Shown: positions 1 through 10,025 of the stretch, piece by piece
Position numbering within the stretch: position 1 is the stretch's first letter
Layout: every line of letters begins with the position of its first letter
Assembly: GCF_002925845.1 (NCBI RefSeq)
Contig: NZ_PDNI01000055.1
Location: 1 to 64,000 of the forward strand
DNA length: 64,000 nucleotides
From: Roseovarius nitratireducens
GTDB taxonomy: Bacteria > Pseudomonadota > Alphaproteobacteria > Rhodobacterales > Rhodobacteraceae
Direction: 5' to 3'
Translations under genes and position numbers: made by a program
The notes under the pieces: model-generated
What the model was told of the DNA's origin: nothing
The model's input: the letters and a program-made list of their open reading frames with translations, nothing else
The model's database searches: none

Positions 1-1
1 G

Positions 2-1177
<1,176 letters not shown>

Positions 1178-1200
1178 TCTACCCCAGGGTTCGACGAGGG

Positions 1201-1228
1201 AGGCCGGGTGGGCCGGCCTTCTTCCTAT
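1201..1228 (+). terminator. Hairpin after tuf (terminator or attenuator)
   Basis: Perfect 7-bp stem AGGCCGG / CCGGCCT (1201-1207 with 1213-1219) with a GTGGG loop, followed by a pyrimidine-rich tail TCTTCCTAT. It lies in the 80-nt gap between tuf and rpsJ. The tail is not a pure T run, so partial termination or processing is as likely as full termination. Confidence 0.5.
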
Positions 1229-1257
1229 CAACTCCAAAGCCGCGAAAGGCTAGACCA

Positions 1258-1566
1258 ATGCAAGGCCAAAACATTCGCATTCGGCTCAAGGCGTTCGATT
1301 ACCGCGTTCTGGATGCCAGCACGCAGGAAATCGTCAACACCGCCAAGCGGACCGGCGCGCAGGTGCGCGGGCCGATCCCCTTGCCGAACAAGATCGAGAA
1401 ATACACGGTTCTTCGTGGCCCCCACGTGAACAAGAAATCCCGCGACCAGTTCGAGATCCGCACCCACAAGCGGCTTCTCGACATCGTCGATCCCACCCCG
1501 CAGACCGTGGACGCGCTGATGAAGCTCGACCTCGCCGCGGGCGTGGACGTGCAGATTTCGGTTTGA
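1258..1566 (+). CDS. rpsJ: 30S ribosomal protein S10
   Basis: Component of the 30S head and, in other bacteria, the NusE subunit of transcription antitermination complexes. At 102 residues it has family length, and the body ([11 protein letters not shown] near the N-terminus, RTHKRLLDI around residue 70) matches alphaproteobacterial S10 closely. It is the first gene of the S10 operon, 80 nt after tuf and 13 nt before rplC. The ATG is preceded by AAAGG at a slightly long spacing. No oddity is seen. Confidence 0.97.
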   Translation: MQGQNIRIRLKAFDYRVLDASTQEIVNTAKRTGAQVRGPIPLPNKIEKYTVLRGPHVNKKSRDQFEIRTHKRLLDIVDPTPQTVDALMKLDLAAGVDVQISV

Positions 1567-1579
1567 GGAGGGCAAGGTG

Positions 1580-2422
1580 ATGTTGCGCTCTGGTGTGATC
1601 GCGAAGAAGGTCGGGATGACCCGGCTGTTCATGGAAGACGGCAAGCAGGTTCCTGTGACCGTTCTTCAACTCGACAAGCTTCAGGTGGTGGCACAGCGCA
1701 CCCCTGAGCAACACGGCTATTCGGCCGTGCAGCTCGGCGCCGGCACGGCAAAGGCCAAGCGCACGAGCCAGGCCATGCGCGGCCATTTCGCCGCCGCCAA
1801 GGTCGAGCCCAAGCGGCGCGTCGCGGAATTCCGCGTGGCGCCCGAGAACCTGATCGCCGTCGGTGAGGAAATCACCGCCGACCATTACTTCGAGGGGCAG
1901 TTCGTCGACGTGTCTGGCACCTCCATCGGCAAGGGCTTTGCCGGGGCGATGAAGCGGCACAATTTCGGCGGCCTGCGCGCCAGCCACGGTGTCTCGATCA
2001 GCCACCGCTCGCACGGCTCTACCGGCCAGTGCCAGGACCCCGGCAAGGTGTTCAAGGGCAAGAAGATGGCCGGCCACATGGGTGCCGTCCGCGTCACCAC
2101 GCAGAACCTGCAGGTGGTTAAGACCGACGCGGATCGTGGCCTCATCATGATCAAGGGCGCCGTCCCGGGATCGAAAGGTGGCTGGGTGACGATCAAGGAC
2201 GCGGTGAAGAAGCCGTTTCCCGAGAATGCCATCCTCCCCGCCGCGCTGAGATCGGCGGCGGAAGAGGCGGCGCGCGCCGCGGAAGAAGCCGCTGCCGCTG
2301 CCGCGGCCGAGGAAGAAGCCGAAGCCAAGCGTCTCGCCGAGGAGCAGGCCGCCGCCGAGGAGGCCGCGCTCAAGGAAGCCGAGGCCGAAATCGAGGCCGA
2401 GAAGAAGGACAGCGAGGAATGA
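1580..2422 (+). CDS. rplC: 50S ribosomal protein L3 with acidic C-terminal tail
   Basis: Primary 23S rRNA-binding protein near the peptidyl transferase centre. The core (residues 1 to about 218) is canonical and holds the HGSTGQ segment with Gln150, the residue methylated by PrmB in E. coli. Residues from about 222 to 280 form an Ala/Glu-rich, probably helical and very acidic tail absent from E. coli L3. The ATG at 1580 was chosen over the adjacent in-frame GTG at 1577 because the GGAGG at 1567-1571 is better spaced and family members begin MLRSG. The gene overlaps rplD by 4 nt (ATGA), indicating translational coupling. Confidence 0.96.
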   Translation: MLRSGVIAKKVGMTRLFMEDGKQVPVTVLQLDKLQVVAQRTPEQHGYSAVQLGAGTAKAKRTSQAMRGHFAAAKVEPKRRVAEFRVAPENLIAVGEEITADHYFEGQFVDVSGTSIGKGFAGAMKRHNFGGLRASHGVSISHRSHGSTGQCQDPGKVFKGKKMAGHMGAVRVTTQNLQVVKTDADRGLIMIKGAVPGSKGGWVTIKDAVKKPFPENAILPAALRSAAEEAARAAEEAAAAAAAEEEAEAKRLAEEQAAAEEAALKEAEAEIEAEKKDSEE

Positions 2423-3036
2423 AACTCGACGTGATCAAACTGGACGGCGGCAAGGCCGGGTCGGTCGATCTGGGCGAAGACGTCTTCGGCCTGGACCCCC
2501 GCGCCGATATCCTGCACCGTGTTGTCCGCTGGCAGCGTAACAAGGCGCAGGCCGGGACCCACAAGGTCAAGACCCGGTCGGAAACCAGCTATTCCACCAA
2601 GAAGATCTATCGCCAGAAGGGCACCGGTGGTGCCCGCCACGGTGACCGCAACGCACCGATCTTCCGTAAGGGTGGTATCTACAAGGGCCCGACCCCGCGC
2701 AGCCACGCGCATGATCTGCCCAAGAAGGTGCGCCAGCTTGGCCTCAAGCACGCCCTCAGCGCCAAGGCGCAGGCCGGCGAGCTCGTGGTGATCGAGGATG
2801 CGGCCAGCGACGGCAAGACCAAGACGCTTGCAAAGCAGGTCAAGGATCTGGGCTGGAAGCGTGCACTGGTCATCGACGGCGCGCAGGTCAACGCCGAATT
2901 CGCCCGCGCGGCGGCCAATATCGAGGGTCTCGATGTGCTGCCCAGCATGGGTGCGAATGTCTATGACATCCTCAAGCGTGACACCCTGGTGATCACCAAG
3001 GCGGGTGTCGAAGCACTGGAGGCTCGACTGAAATGA
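2419..3036 (+). CDS. rplD: 50S ribosomal protein L4
   Basis: Large-subunit protein whose extended loop lines the exit tunnel. The 205-residue length is normal and the loop segment [16 protein letters not shown] is recognisable near residue 75. In E. coli L4 autoregulates the S10 operon; whether that holds here cannot be read from the sequence. It is coupled on both sides, by a 4-nt overlap with rplC and another with rplW. Confidence 0.96.
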   Translation: MKLDVIKLDGGKAGSVDLGEDVFGLDPRADILHRVVRWQRNKAQAGTHKVKTRSETSYSTKKIYRQKGTGGARHGDRNAPIFRKGGIYKGPTPRSHAHDLPKKVRQLGLKHALSAKAQAGELVVIEDAASDGKTKTLAKQVKDLGWKRALVIDGAQVNAEFARAAANIEGLDVLPSMGANVYDILKRDTLVITKAGVEALEARLK

Positions 3037-3329
3037 GTGCCAAGGCAGAACATTACGACGTGATCCGCAAGCCGGTCATCACCGAGAAGGCGACGATGGC
3101 GTCCGAGAGCGGCGCGGTCGTCTTCGAGGTGGCCGTCGATGCCAACAAGCCCCAGATCAAGGAGGCCGTCGAGGCGCTCTTTGGCGTCAAGGTGAAGGCG
3201 GTGAACACCACCATCACCAAGGGCAAGGAAAAGCGTTTCCGCGGGGTCAAGGGCACCCGCAAGGACGTCAAGAAAGCCTATGTGACGCTCGAAGAGGGCA
3301 GCACCATTGACGTGACAACGGGTCTCTAA
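3033..3329 (+). CDS. rplW: 50S ribosomal protein L23
   Basis: Exit-tunnel-rim protein that docks trigger factor and SRP. At 98 residues it has family length, with the typical opening [13 protein letters not shown] and the basic loop KGKEKRFRG near residue 65. It overlaps rplD by 4 nt. A 184-nt gap follows before rplB, unusually long inside an S10 operon and occupied by a terminator-like hairpin and a small palindromic repeat. Confidence 0.96.
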   Translation: MSAKAEHYDVIRKPVITEKATMASESGAVVFEVAVDANKPQIKEAVEALFGVKVKAVNTTITKGKEKRFRGVKGTRKDVKKAYVTLEEGSTIDVTTGL

Positions 3330-3349
3330 TAAGAGGCCTCATCCGCGCC

Positions 3350-3380
3350 GCCCCGGCTTTGTCCGGGGCTGCGTGTTTTT
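3350..3380 (+). terminator. Terminator-like hairpin inside the S10 operon
   Basis: Stem GCCCCGG (3350-3356) pairs with CCGGGGC (3363-3369) around a CTTTGT loop and is followed within a few bases by TTTTT (3376-3380). It lies 20 nt after rplW and 133 nt before rplB. The geometry is that of an intrinsic terminator, though the G-containing stretch between stem and T run suggests partial termination. Confidence 0.5.
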
Positions 3381-3445
3381 CAGGAGATGAAGGGGCACGC
3401 ACCCGTCATCCCGCAAGCCGGGCACCTTCGGGGGCCTACAACCAT

Positions 3446-3468
3446 GGTGGGCTGAACCCCCACCCTAC
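3446..3468 (+). repeat. Small palindromic repeat, copy 1
   Basis: Inverted repeat GGTGGG (3446-3451) / CCCACC (3459-3464) followed by CTAC. The same arrangement, GGTGGGT-TGAT-ACCCACC then CTAC, recurs at 6161-6182 after rplP. The shared sequence and intergenic position mark a REP-like dispersed palindrome; similar GTAGGGTGGG elements are, from memory, common between genes of Rhodobacteraceae. Confidence 0.6.
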
Positions 3469-3513
3469 ATAGCGGGCCTTCGGGCGCGCGTTTGCAAACG
3501 GAAGACAGAAAGC

Positions 3514-4356
3514 ATGGCACTCAAGTCGTACAAGCCGACGACGCCGGGCCAGCGCGGGCTGGTGCTGATCGACCGTTCGGAGCTGTTCAAGGGCCGTCCC
3601 GTCAAATCCCTCACCGAGGGTCTGACGAAGTCGGGCGGCCGCAACAACACCGGGCGGATTACCTCGCGTCGTCGCGGGGGCGGGGCGAAACGCCTCTACC
3701 GGATCGTCGATTTCAAGCGCACCAAATTCGATGTGGCGGCGACCGTCGAGCGGATCGAATACGATCCGAACCGGACCGCCTTCATCGCGCTGATCAAGTA
3801 CGAAGATGGCGAGCAGGCCTATATCCTCGCGCCGCAGCGCCTCGCCGTTGGCGATAGCGTCGTGGCCTCGGCCAAGGCCGACATCAAGCCCGGCAACGCG
3901 ATGCCGTTCTCGGGCATGCCGATCGGCACGATCGTCCACAACATCGAGCTCAAGCCCGGCAAGGGCGGTCAGATCGCGCGTGCCGCCGGCACCTACGCGC
4001 AATTCGTGGGCCGCGATGGCGGCTATGCGCAGATCCGGCTCAGCTCGGGCGAGCTGCGTCTCGTGCGTCAGGAGTGCATGGCCACCGTCGGTGCCGTCAG
4101 CAACCCCGACAACAGCAACCAGAACTACGGCAAGGCGGGCCGGATGCGCCACTATGGCAAGCGTCCCTCGGTGCGTGGCGTCGTCATGAACCCGATCGAC
4201 CACCCCCACGGCGGCGGCGAAGGCCGCACCTCGGGCGGCCGCCATCCGGTCACGCCCTGGGGCAAGCCCACCAAGGGGATGCGCACCCGCAACAAGAACA
4301 AGGCGTCGCAAAAGCTCATCCTGCGCTCGCGTCATGCCAAGAAGAAGGGCCGTTAA
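3514..4356 (+). CDS. rplB: 50S ribosomal protein L2
   Basis: 23S rRNA-binding protein needed for subunit association and peptidyl transferase activity. The 280-residue protein is full length. The [13 protein letters not shown] segment places His230 at the position of E. coli His229, the residue implicated in peptidyl transfer. The C-terminal basic stretch ends in KKKGR. It begins after a long spacer with a hairpin, so it could have its own promoter, though none is obvious. rpsS follows after 3 nt. Confidence 0.97.
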   Translation: MALKSYKPTTPGQRGLVLIDRSELFKGRPVKSLTEGLTKSGGRNNTGRITSRRRGGGAKRLYRIVDFKRTKFDVAATVERIEYDPNRTAFIALIKYEDGEQAYILAPQRLAVGDSVVASAKADIKPGNAMPFSGMPIGTIVHNIELKPGKGGQIARAAGTYAQFVGRDGGYAQIRLSSGELRLVRQECMATVGAVSNPDNSNQNYGKAGRMRHYGKRPSVRGVVMNPIDHPHGGGEGRTSGGRHPVTPWGKPTKGMRTRNKNKASQKLILRSRHAKKKGR

Positions 4357-4359
4357 CAC

Positions 4360-4638
4360 ATGAGCCGCTCTGTATGGAAAGGCCCCTTCGTCGATGCCTA
4401 CGTCCTGAAAAAGGCCGAGGCAGCACGCGAATCGGGGCGCAACGAAGTCATCAAGATCTGGTCGCGCCGCTCGACCATCCTGCCGCAATTCGTGGGCCTC
4501 ACCTTTGGCGTCTACAACGGGCACAAGCACGTGCCGGTAAACGTCAGCGAGGACATGATCGGTCAGAAATTCGGTGAATACTCGCCGACCCGCACCTATT
4601 ACGGGCACGCGGCGGACAAGAAAGCGAAGAGGAAATAA
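4360..4638 (+). CDS. rpsS: 30S ribosomal protein S19
   Basis: Head protein of the 30S subunit that contacts S13 and the A-site tRNA. At 92 residues it has family length, with the usual start [11 protein letters not shown] and the conserved WSRRSTILP segment. It is separated from rplB and rplV by 3 nt on each side, so it belongs to one polycistronic unit. Confidence 0.97.
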   Translation: MSRSVWKGPFVDAYVLKKAEAARESGRNEVIKIWSRRSTILPQFVGLTFGVYNGHKHVPVNVSEDMIGQKFGEYSPTRTYYGHAADKKAKRK

Positions 4639-4641
4639 GCC

Positions 4642-5022
4642 ATGGGCAAGGATAAAAATCCCCGCCGCGTGGCGGATAACGAGGCAATGGCCAAACTGCG
4701 GATGCTGCGCACCAGCCCGCAGAAGCTCAACCTCGTCGCGGCGATGATCCGCGGCAAGAAGGTCGAGAAGGCGCTGACCGACCTCACCTTTTCCAACAAG
4801 CGGATTGCGCAGGACGTGCGCAAATGCCTGCAATCGGCGATCGCCAATGCCGAGAACAATCACGGGCTGGACGTGGACGAGCTGATCGTCGCCGAAGCCT
4901 GGGTCGGCAAGAACCTCGTGCTCAAGCGCGGGCGTCCGCGGGCGCGCGGCCGGTTTGGCGCGCTGCGCAAGCCGTTCTCGGAACTGACGATCAAGGTGCG
5001 TGAAATCGAGGAGCAAGCCTGA
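4642..5022 (+). CDS. rplV: 50S ribosomal protein L22
   Basis: Exit-tunnel protein; its beta hairpin with L4 forms the tunnel constriction. The 126-residue length is normal and the hairpin region [10 protein letters not shown] is visible near residue 100. The stop codon shares one base with the rpsC start (TGATG), a coupling arrangement typical of this operon. Confidence 0.96.
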   Translation: MGKDKNPRRVADNEAMAKLRMLRTSPQKLNLVAAMIRGKKVEKALTDLTFSNKRIAQDVRKCLQSAIANAENNHGLDVDELIVAEAWVGKNLVLKRGRPRARGRFGALRKPFSELTIKVREIEEQA

Positions 5023-5729
5023 TGGGTAACAAAGTCAATCCGATCGGTATGCGCCTGCAGGTCAACCGCACCTGGGACAGCCGCTGGTATGCCGACACCA
5101 AGGACTATGGTGATCTGCTGCTCGAGGATCTGAAAATCCGCGAGTTCATCAAGCAGGAATGCAAGCAGGCAGGCGTCAGCCGCGTCATCATCGAGCGCCC
5201 GCACAAGAAGTGTCGCGTGACGATCCACACCGCGCGTCCCGGTGTCATCATCGGCAAGAAGGGCGCGGATATCGAGACGCTGCGCCGCAAGCTGGCGAAG
5301 ATGACCGCGAGCGAGCTGCACCTCAACATCGTCGAGGTGCGCAAGCCCGAGCTTGACGCCGCGCTCGTCGGTGACAGCATCGCCCAGCAGCTCGAGCGCC
5401 GGGTATCGTTCCGCCGTGCGATGAAGCGCGCGGTGCAGAACGCGATGCGCATGGGCGCGCTCGGCATCCGGGTGAACGTCGCTGGCCGTCTCGGCGGTGC
5501 CGAGATCGCGCGGACCGAATGGTATCGCGAAGGGCGGGTGCCGCTGCACACGCTGCGCGCCGATATCGACTACGCCAATGTCGAGGCCACGACGCCGTAC
5601 GGAATCATCGGCATCAAGGTTTGGATATTCAAGGGCGAGATCATGGAGCACGACCCGAGTGCCCGCGATCGCAAGGCCCAGGAACTGCAGGATGGCCCCG
5701 CCCCACGTGGCGCCGGCGGCCGTCGCTGA
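5022..5729 (+). CDS. rpsC: 30S ribosomal protein S3
   Basis: mRNA-entry-site protein of the 30S head with helicase function together with S4. The type-II KH domain shows GVIIGKKG at residues 74-81 and the C-terminal domain ends in a short Gly/Arg-rich tail. At 235 residues it has the alphaproteobacterial length. It overlaps rplV by one base and is followed after 13 nt by rplP. Confidence 0.97.
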   Translation: MGNKVNPIGMRLQVNRTWDSRWYADTKDYGDLLLEDLKIREFIKQECKQAGVSRVIIERPHKKCRVTIHTARPGVIIGKKGADIETLRRKLAKMTASELHLNIVEVRKPELDAALVGDSIAQQLERRVSFRRAMKRAVQNAMRMGALGIRVNVAGRLGGAEIARTEWYREGRVPLHTLRADIDYANVEATTPYGIIGIKVWIFKGEIMEHDPSARDRKAQELQDGPAPRGAGGRR

Positions 5730-5742
5730 GGAGGAATGACAG

Positions 5743-6156
5743 ATGCTTCAACCTAAGCGCACGAAATTCCGCAAGCAGTTCAAGGGCCGCATCAAGGGCG
5801 AGGCCAAGGGCGGTTCGGATCTGAACTTTGGTGCCTACGGGCTCAAGGCGACCGAACCCGAGCGCGTCACCGCGCGCCAGATCGAGGCCGCGCGCCGCGC
5901 CATGACGCGTCACATGAAACGTCAGGGCCGCGTCTGGATCCGGATATTCCCGGACGTGCCGGTGACCGCCAAGCCGATCGAGGTCCGCATGGGCAAAGGC
6001 AAGGGCTCGGTTGATCGCTGGGTCTGCAAGGTCAAGCCCGGTCGCGTGATGTTCGAGATCGACGGCGTCAGCGAAGGCGTGGCTGTCGAGGCCCTGCGTC
6101 TCGCCGCCATGAAGCTGCCGATCAAGACCCGCGTCGTGGTCCGCGAGGACTGGTAA
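5743..6156 (+). CDS. rplP: 50S ribosomal protein L16
   Basis: Large-subunit protein that organises the tRNA-binding sites. The 137-residue protein is full length, beginning [15 protein letters not shown] and carrying the conserved [11 protein letters not shown] segment near residue 85. A good ribosome-binding site (GAGGAATGACAG) precedes the ATG. In most bacteria rpmC and rpsQ follow at once; here a palindromic repeat and a strong terminator follow and the next gene is on the other strand. Confidence 0.97.
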   Translation: MLQPKRTKFRKQFKGRIKGEAKGGSDLNFGAYGLKATEPERVTARQIEAARRAMTRHMKRQGRVWIRIFPDVPVTAKPIEVRMGKGKGSVDRWVCKVKPGRVMFEIDGVSEGVAVEALRLAAMKLPIKTRVVVREDW

Positions 6157-6160
6157 GATC

Positions 6161-6182
6161 GGTGGGTTGATACCCACCCTAC
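6161..6182 (+). repeat. Small palindromic repeat, copy 2
   Basis: Perfect inverted repeat GGTGGGT-TGAT-ACCCACC (6161-6178) followed by CTAC, matching the element at 3446-3468. It starts 5 nt after the rplP stop codon and immediately precedes an intrinsic terminator. Confidence 0.6.
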
Positions 6183-6189
6183 GGATTGG

Positions 6190-6218
6190 CCCCGCGCGAG
6201 CGATCGCGCGGGGTTTTT
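6190..6218 (+). terminator. Intrinsic terminator after rplP
   Basis: A 10-bp perfect stem CCCCGCGCGA / TCGCGCGGGG (6190-6199 with 6204-6213), tetraloop GCGA, then TTTTT. This is the best terminator in the window. It ends the truncated S10 transcription unit and faces the convergent gene on the minus strand. Confidence 0.9.
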
Positions 6219-6266
6219 CGTTTCAGAAGACGTGCGCCGCGCATGGGCCAAGCGCCCCACGCAGGC

Positions 6267-7019
6267 TTATCCGCCGAGGATCTCGTCGACGGCATTTGTG
6301 TAGCTGTCATAGCTGAGCACGGCCCGGTTCCCGGCCACCCCGTGATAGTAGCTGCGTCCCGAGGGGGTGGGCAGCCCGGCCCAGACCTTCGCGAGGTTGA
6401 GCAGGAATGCGTCGTGCGCGATCTCGCCCCGGCGCACCGCGTCGAGCCCGGCATCGGCCAGCAGCAAGTCTGCCAGCCGGTCCTGAACGGCGGGGCCGAA
6501 CCGCGTGCCGGGGTCGAGGCCCGCCCGTGCAACCATCCGCCGCAGGGTGGCGGGGATGATCTGGTAGCGCCCGATGGCGTGGTGCTGCCCCGGTGTGGCG
6601 TCGATCCAGTCGAAGATTTCGCGCAGGCTCATCCGCGTCGGTCGGCGGGGTGGCGGGCGGTGCGCCCCGCCCTGCAAGGCGTCATAGCCTGCCGGTCCCG
6701 CCTCGGCCCGTGCGATGAGGTCACGCAGCCGCGCGCGCATTGGCGCGCCCGGCCCGCCTGTCGCCGACCGGCCGAGGAGATCATGGCCCGGTCGCCCGCC
6801 AATCAGTGCGCCCGCGCCCCTGCCCGCGAACAGGCTGCCGCGTGGGGCCGCCGGCCCGGCGCGCCGCGCGACGAGCGGCGCATTCCCGGACCCGAACATC
6901 GGCCCCCGGTCGGCAAAGCGACCGGCAAGGCCCGGCTCGGCCAGGGAAGCCGCGGGGGCGAGGGCCAGCCACGCGAACCCCACCAGCCGAATCAGGATAT
7001 GACGCATTGCCCGGAACAT
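6267..7019 (-). CDS. Secreted lambda-endolysin-like muramidase (GH104-like)
   Basis: Predicted exported peptidoglycan-cleaving enzyme. The N-terminus has a hydrophobic signal sequence (LIRLVGFAWLALAPAASLA), then a Gly/Arg/Pro-rich linker of about 65 residues, then a domain with IARAEAGPAGYDAL, IGRYQI and KVWAGLP, which parallels the fold motifs of phage lambda R lytic transglycosylase. The Glu in ARAEAG, near residue 106, is the likely catalytic acid. The start at 7019 (MFRAM) or 7007 (MRHIL) is preferred to longer in-frame starts, which would run into the divergent gene. Family assignment is from motif memory; a simple structural role is also possible. Confidence 0.7.
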   Translation of the reverse strand: MFRAMRHILIRLVGFAWLALAPAASLAEPGLAGRFADRGPMFGSGNAPLVARRAGPAAPRGSLFAGRGAGALIGGRPGHDLLGRSATGGPGAPMRARLRDLIARAEAGPAGYDALQGGAHRPPPRRPTRMSLREIFDWIDATPGQHHAIGRYQIIPATLRRMVARAGLDPGTRFGPAVQDRLADLLLADAGLDAVRRGEIAHDAFLLNLAKVWAGLPTPSGRSYYHGVAGNRAVLSYDSYTNAVDEILGG

Positions 7020-7087
7020 GGCCCTAGCCTGGCGCGAAACCGTTGAGAAACCCTTGCGCGTCGCCCTGACTACGGTAAGACGCGAGC

Positions 7088-7711
7088 ATGGCCGATATTC
7101 GCTCCCTCTTCGTGACCCGCCTCTACCATGCGCGCCTCGCCGAGCATGGCCCCGCCATCGACCCCGCGGAGATGGAGGCGTCATGCTATTCCATTGCCGA
7201 GGATGACGAGGCCGGGCAATCGTGGTGCGAGAGCGAGGGCTATCCCGGCTATACCTCCTATGCCTCGCTCACCGACCTGCCGTGGCGGTTCCCGATCTTC
7301 GCCGACCTGGTGACGGCGCTCGATGCACATGTGACGGCCTTTGCCCGCGATCTGGAATTCGACCTCGGGGAGCGCAGCCTGAAGCTCGAGGATATCTGGA
7401 TCAACATCCTGCCCGAGGGGGGCACCCATTCCAGCCATATCCACCCGCATTCGGTGATTTCCGGCACCACCTATGTCGCCATGCCCGGCGGGGCCTCGGC
7501 GCTCAAGCTCGAAGACCCGCGATCGGCCCGGATGATGGCCGCCCCGCCGCGCCTCAAGGACGCGCGTGAGGACATGCGCGGCTTTGTCTACCTGCGCCCG
7601 GAGGTGGGTGACGTGCTCATGTGGGAATCGTGGCTGCGCCACGAGGTGCCCATGAACATGTCCGAGGATGACCGCATCAGCGTGAGCTTCAACTACGCCT
7701 GGGGCGACTGA
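7088..7711 (+). CDS. TIGR02466-type putative 2OG-Fe(II) oxygenase
   Basis: Probable member of the TIGR02466 family, related to 2-oxoglutarate-dependent oxygenases. The pattern HIHPHSVISGTTYV gives His119 and His121, and His185 followed eleven residues later by Arg196 fits the distal iron-ligand and 2-oxoglutarate arrangement; these roles are inferred. At 207 residues it is one compact domain with no signal peptide. It is divergent from the muramidase-like gene with only 68 nt between starts, and an EamA transporter follows after 23 nt. The substrate is unknown. Confidence 0.75.
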   Translation: MADIRSLFVTRLYHARLAEHGPAIDPAEMEASCYSIAEDDEAGQSWCESEGYPGYTSYASLTDLPWRFPIFADLVTALDAHVTAFARDLEFDLGERSLKLEDIWINILPEGGTHSSHIHPHSVISGTTYVAMPGGASALKLEDPRSARMMAAPPRLKDAREDMRGFVYLRPEVGDVLMWESWLRHEVPMNMSEDDRISVSFNYAWGD

Positions 7712-7734
7712 GCGGGAAAGGGAGGGGCTGCCGG

Positions 7735-8604
7735 ATGGATTTGCGTGCGCTCGGCATGGGGCTGGCCTTTGCGGTGATGTGGTCTTCGGCCTTTACCTCG
7801 GCGCGAATCATCGTGGCCGCGGCGCCGCCGCTCACCGCGCTGAGCCTGCGGTTCCTGATCTCGGGGCTTCTCGGCGTGCTCATCGCCCTCGCGCTGGGGC
7901 AGAGCTGGCGGCTCACGCGTGGGCAATGGCGGGCGACGATCGTCTTCGGCATTTGCCAGAACGCGCTCTATCTCGGCCTCAATTTCGTGGCGATGCAGAC
8001 CATCGAGGCGGGCCTCGCCGCGATCATCGCATCGACCATGCCGCTTCTTGTGGGGCTGGCGGGATGGCTGATCTTTAGCGAGCGGATCGGCCTCATCGGA
8101 CAGCTTGGCCTTGTCGCGGGCGTGATCGGGGTGACGATCATCATGGGGGCCCGGCTTCAGGGCGGTGTCGATCTCTACGGGCTGAGCCTGTGCGTCGTGG
8201 GCGTGATCGCGCTCACCTTCGCCACGCTGGCGGTGCGCGGGGCGACGTCTGGGGGCAATTTCCTGATGGTGGTGGGCCTTCAGATGCTGGTGGGCAGCGC
8301 CGCGCTCGGTATCGTGGCGTCGGCGGTCGAGACGGTCGAGATCGACTGGTCCTGGACGCTGGTTGCGGCCTTTGCCTATACCACGCTGGTGCCGGGCCTT
8401 GCGGCGACGCTGGTGTGGTTCTGGCTCGTGAATCGCATCGGCGCGACCAAGGCCGCGACGTTCCATTTCCTCAATCCGTTCCTCGGCGTGGCCATCGCCG
8501 CGCTGATCCTGAGCGAGACGCTGAGCGCGCAGGACCTGATCGGCGTGGCGGTGATCATGGGAGGTATCCTGGCGGTGCAGCTATCGCGGCAGCGCCGGGT
8601 CTGA
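7735..8604 (+). CDS. EamA/DMT-family transporter
   Basis: Inner-membrane transporter of the drug/metabolite superfamily. The 289 residues form two EamA repeats of about five transmembrane helices each; the second ends with ATFHFLNPFLGVAIAALILSE, the usual Pro-containing helix. Substrates of such proteins cannot be read from sequence. It may be cotranscribed with the preceding oxygenase-like gene (23-nt gap) and is convergent with aroC. Confidence 0.88.
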   Translation: MDLRALGMGLAFAVMWSSAFTSARIIVAAAPPLTALSLRFLISGLLGVLIALALGQSWRLTRGQWRATIVFGICQNALYLGLNFVAMQTIEAGLAAIIASTMPLLVGLAGWLIFSERIGLIGQLGLVAGVIGVTIIMGARLQGGVDLYGLSLCVVGVIALTFATLAVRGATSGGNFLMVVGLQMLVGSAALGIVASAVETVEIDWSWTLVAAFAYTTLVPGLAATLVWFWLVNRIGATKAATFHFLNPFLGVAIAALILSETLSAQDLIGVAVIMGGILAVQLSRQRRV

Positions 8605-8632
8605 GCGCCCGGAATTCTTGAAAAATTCTGGA

Positions 8633-8655
8633 CCGCTTTCTTTTTAAGAAAACGG
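8633..8655. terminator. Candidate bidirectional terminator hairpin
   Basis: CCGCTTTCTT (8633-8642) pairs with AAGAAAACGG (8646-8655) with one mismatch and a TTT loop. It lies between the convergent ends of the EamA transporter gene and aroC and reads as a hairpin on both strands; T runs are short. Confidence 0.4.
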
Positions 8656-8657
8656 CG

Positions 8658-9761
8658 TCAGCCGATGGTGCCGCGTGGCCCCGCGCCCACCTGTCCGCGA
8701 TGCAAGAGCAGGTGATCGAGCAGCACGCAGGCCATCATCGCCTCGCCCACCGGCACCGCGCGGATGCCGACGCAGGGATCGTGCCGCCCCTTGGTGACCA
8801 CCTCGATGGGGTCTCCCTCCACGGTGATCGAGCGGCGCGGCGTGAGGATCGAAGAGGTGGGTTTCACCGCGAAGCGCACCACCACGTCCTGCCCCGTCGA
8901 GATGCCGCCGAGGATGCCGCCCGCGTGGTTCGAGGCGAATTCTGGGCCGGCCTCGCCCATGAAAATTTCGTCAGCGTTCTGCGAACCGCGCAGGCTTGCT
9001 GCCGCCATGCCCTCGCCGATCTCGACGCCCTTGACGGCGTTGATCGACATCATCGCGGAGGCGAGGTCGGTGTCGAGCTTGGCATAGACCGGCGCGCCGA
9101 GACCGGCGGGCAGGCCGGACGCTGCGACCTCGATCACGGCACCGACCGAATCGTGGTGCTTGCGCAGGTCTTGCAGGTAGGCCTCCCATTCGGGCGCGGC
9201 CCCGGCATCCGGCAGCCAGAAATCGTTGCCGTCGATGGCGTCGCGGTCAAAGCGGCTGCGGTCGAGCTCCATCTCGCCCATCGCCACCATGTAGCCCTTG
9301 ATTTCGAGCCCAGGTACCAGCATGGCCAGTGCCGCGCGCGCCACGCCGCCGGCTGCCACCCGCGCCGCCGTCTCGCGCGCCGAGGACCGACCGCCGCCGC
9401 GCGGATCGCGTATCCCGTATTTCAGGTGATAGGTGATATCGGCATGGCCCGGGCGGAATGTCTTCGCGATCTCGCCGTAATCGCGCGAGCGCTGATCGGT
9501 GTTCTCGATCATCAGCTGAATGGGCGTGCCGGTGGTCTGCCCCTCGTAGACGCCCGACAGGATGCGCACCGCGTCGGCCTCCTGGCGCTGGGTGGTATTC
9601 TTGTTCTGCCCCGGGCGGCGCTTGTCGAGCCAGTGTTGCAACATGCTCTCGTCGAGCGCCACGCCCGGTGGGCAGCCGTCCACCGTGGCCCCGAGCGCAG
9701 GGCCGTGACTCTCGCCCCAAGTGGTAAAGCGAAAGAGGTGACCGAAGGTGTTGACGCTCAT
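8658..9761 (-). CDS. aroC: Chorismate synthase
   Basis: Converts 5-enolpyruvylshikimate-3-phosphate to chorismate, the last common step of aromatic amino acid synthesis, using reduced FMN without net redox change. The 367-residue protein shows the N-terminal [12 protein letters not shown] signature, the [14 protein letters not shown] and [11 protein letters not shown] regions and the FAVKPTSSI stretch near residue 300. It stands alone, with no other aro gene beside it. ATG at 9761 is preceded by GGAG at good spacing. Confidence 0.97.
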   Translation of the reverse strand: MSVNTFGHLFRFTTWGESHGPALGATVDGCPPGVALDESMLQHWLDKRRPGQNKNTTQRQEADAVRILSGVYEGQTTGTPIQLMIENTDQRSRDYGEIAKTFRPGHADITYHLKYGIRDPRGGGRSSARETAARVAAGGVARAALAMLVPGLEIKGYMVAMGEMELDRSRFDRDAIDGNDFWLPDAGAAPEWEAYLQDLRKHHDSVGAVIEVAASGLPAGLGAPVYAKLDTDLASAMMSINAVKGVEIGEGMAAASLRGSQNADEIFMGEAGPEFASNHAGGILGGISTGQDVVVRFAVKPTSSILTPRRSITVEGDPIEVVTKGRHDPCVGIRAVPVGEAMMACVLLDHLLLHRGQVGAGPRGTIG

Positions 9762-10025
9762 GGGCAGGGCTCCTTTGCCGTTGATCTAGCCGCGCGCGGC
9801 ACCCGTCTCAAGCCGAATTGACGGGTATTTGTCGCAAACAGGCGATCCGGGCCGGGGAATCGCGCTAGGCTGCACGGCGGGACGGATGCGAAAAGGTCAA
9901 AAAACGACATCGCGCCGCGCCGCGAAAATCACTGGTGCAGGGGCCGAACCCTGCTAACACTATGACAGGACCTGTCTGAAAACGACACCGGTCGATCTGG
10001 CCAGAGGCCAACACGGAGGAAAGAA

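Noticed and set aside
1577-1579. GTG as the start of rplC
   Set aside because: The ATG directly after it is better spaced from the GGAGG and matches the family N-terminus.
6267-7184. Prophage remnant suggested by the endolysin-like gene
   Set aside because: No holin, tail, capsid or integrase genes and no attachment repeat; the protein has a signal peptide and base composition like its neighbours.
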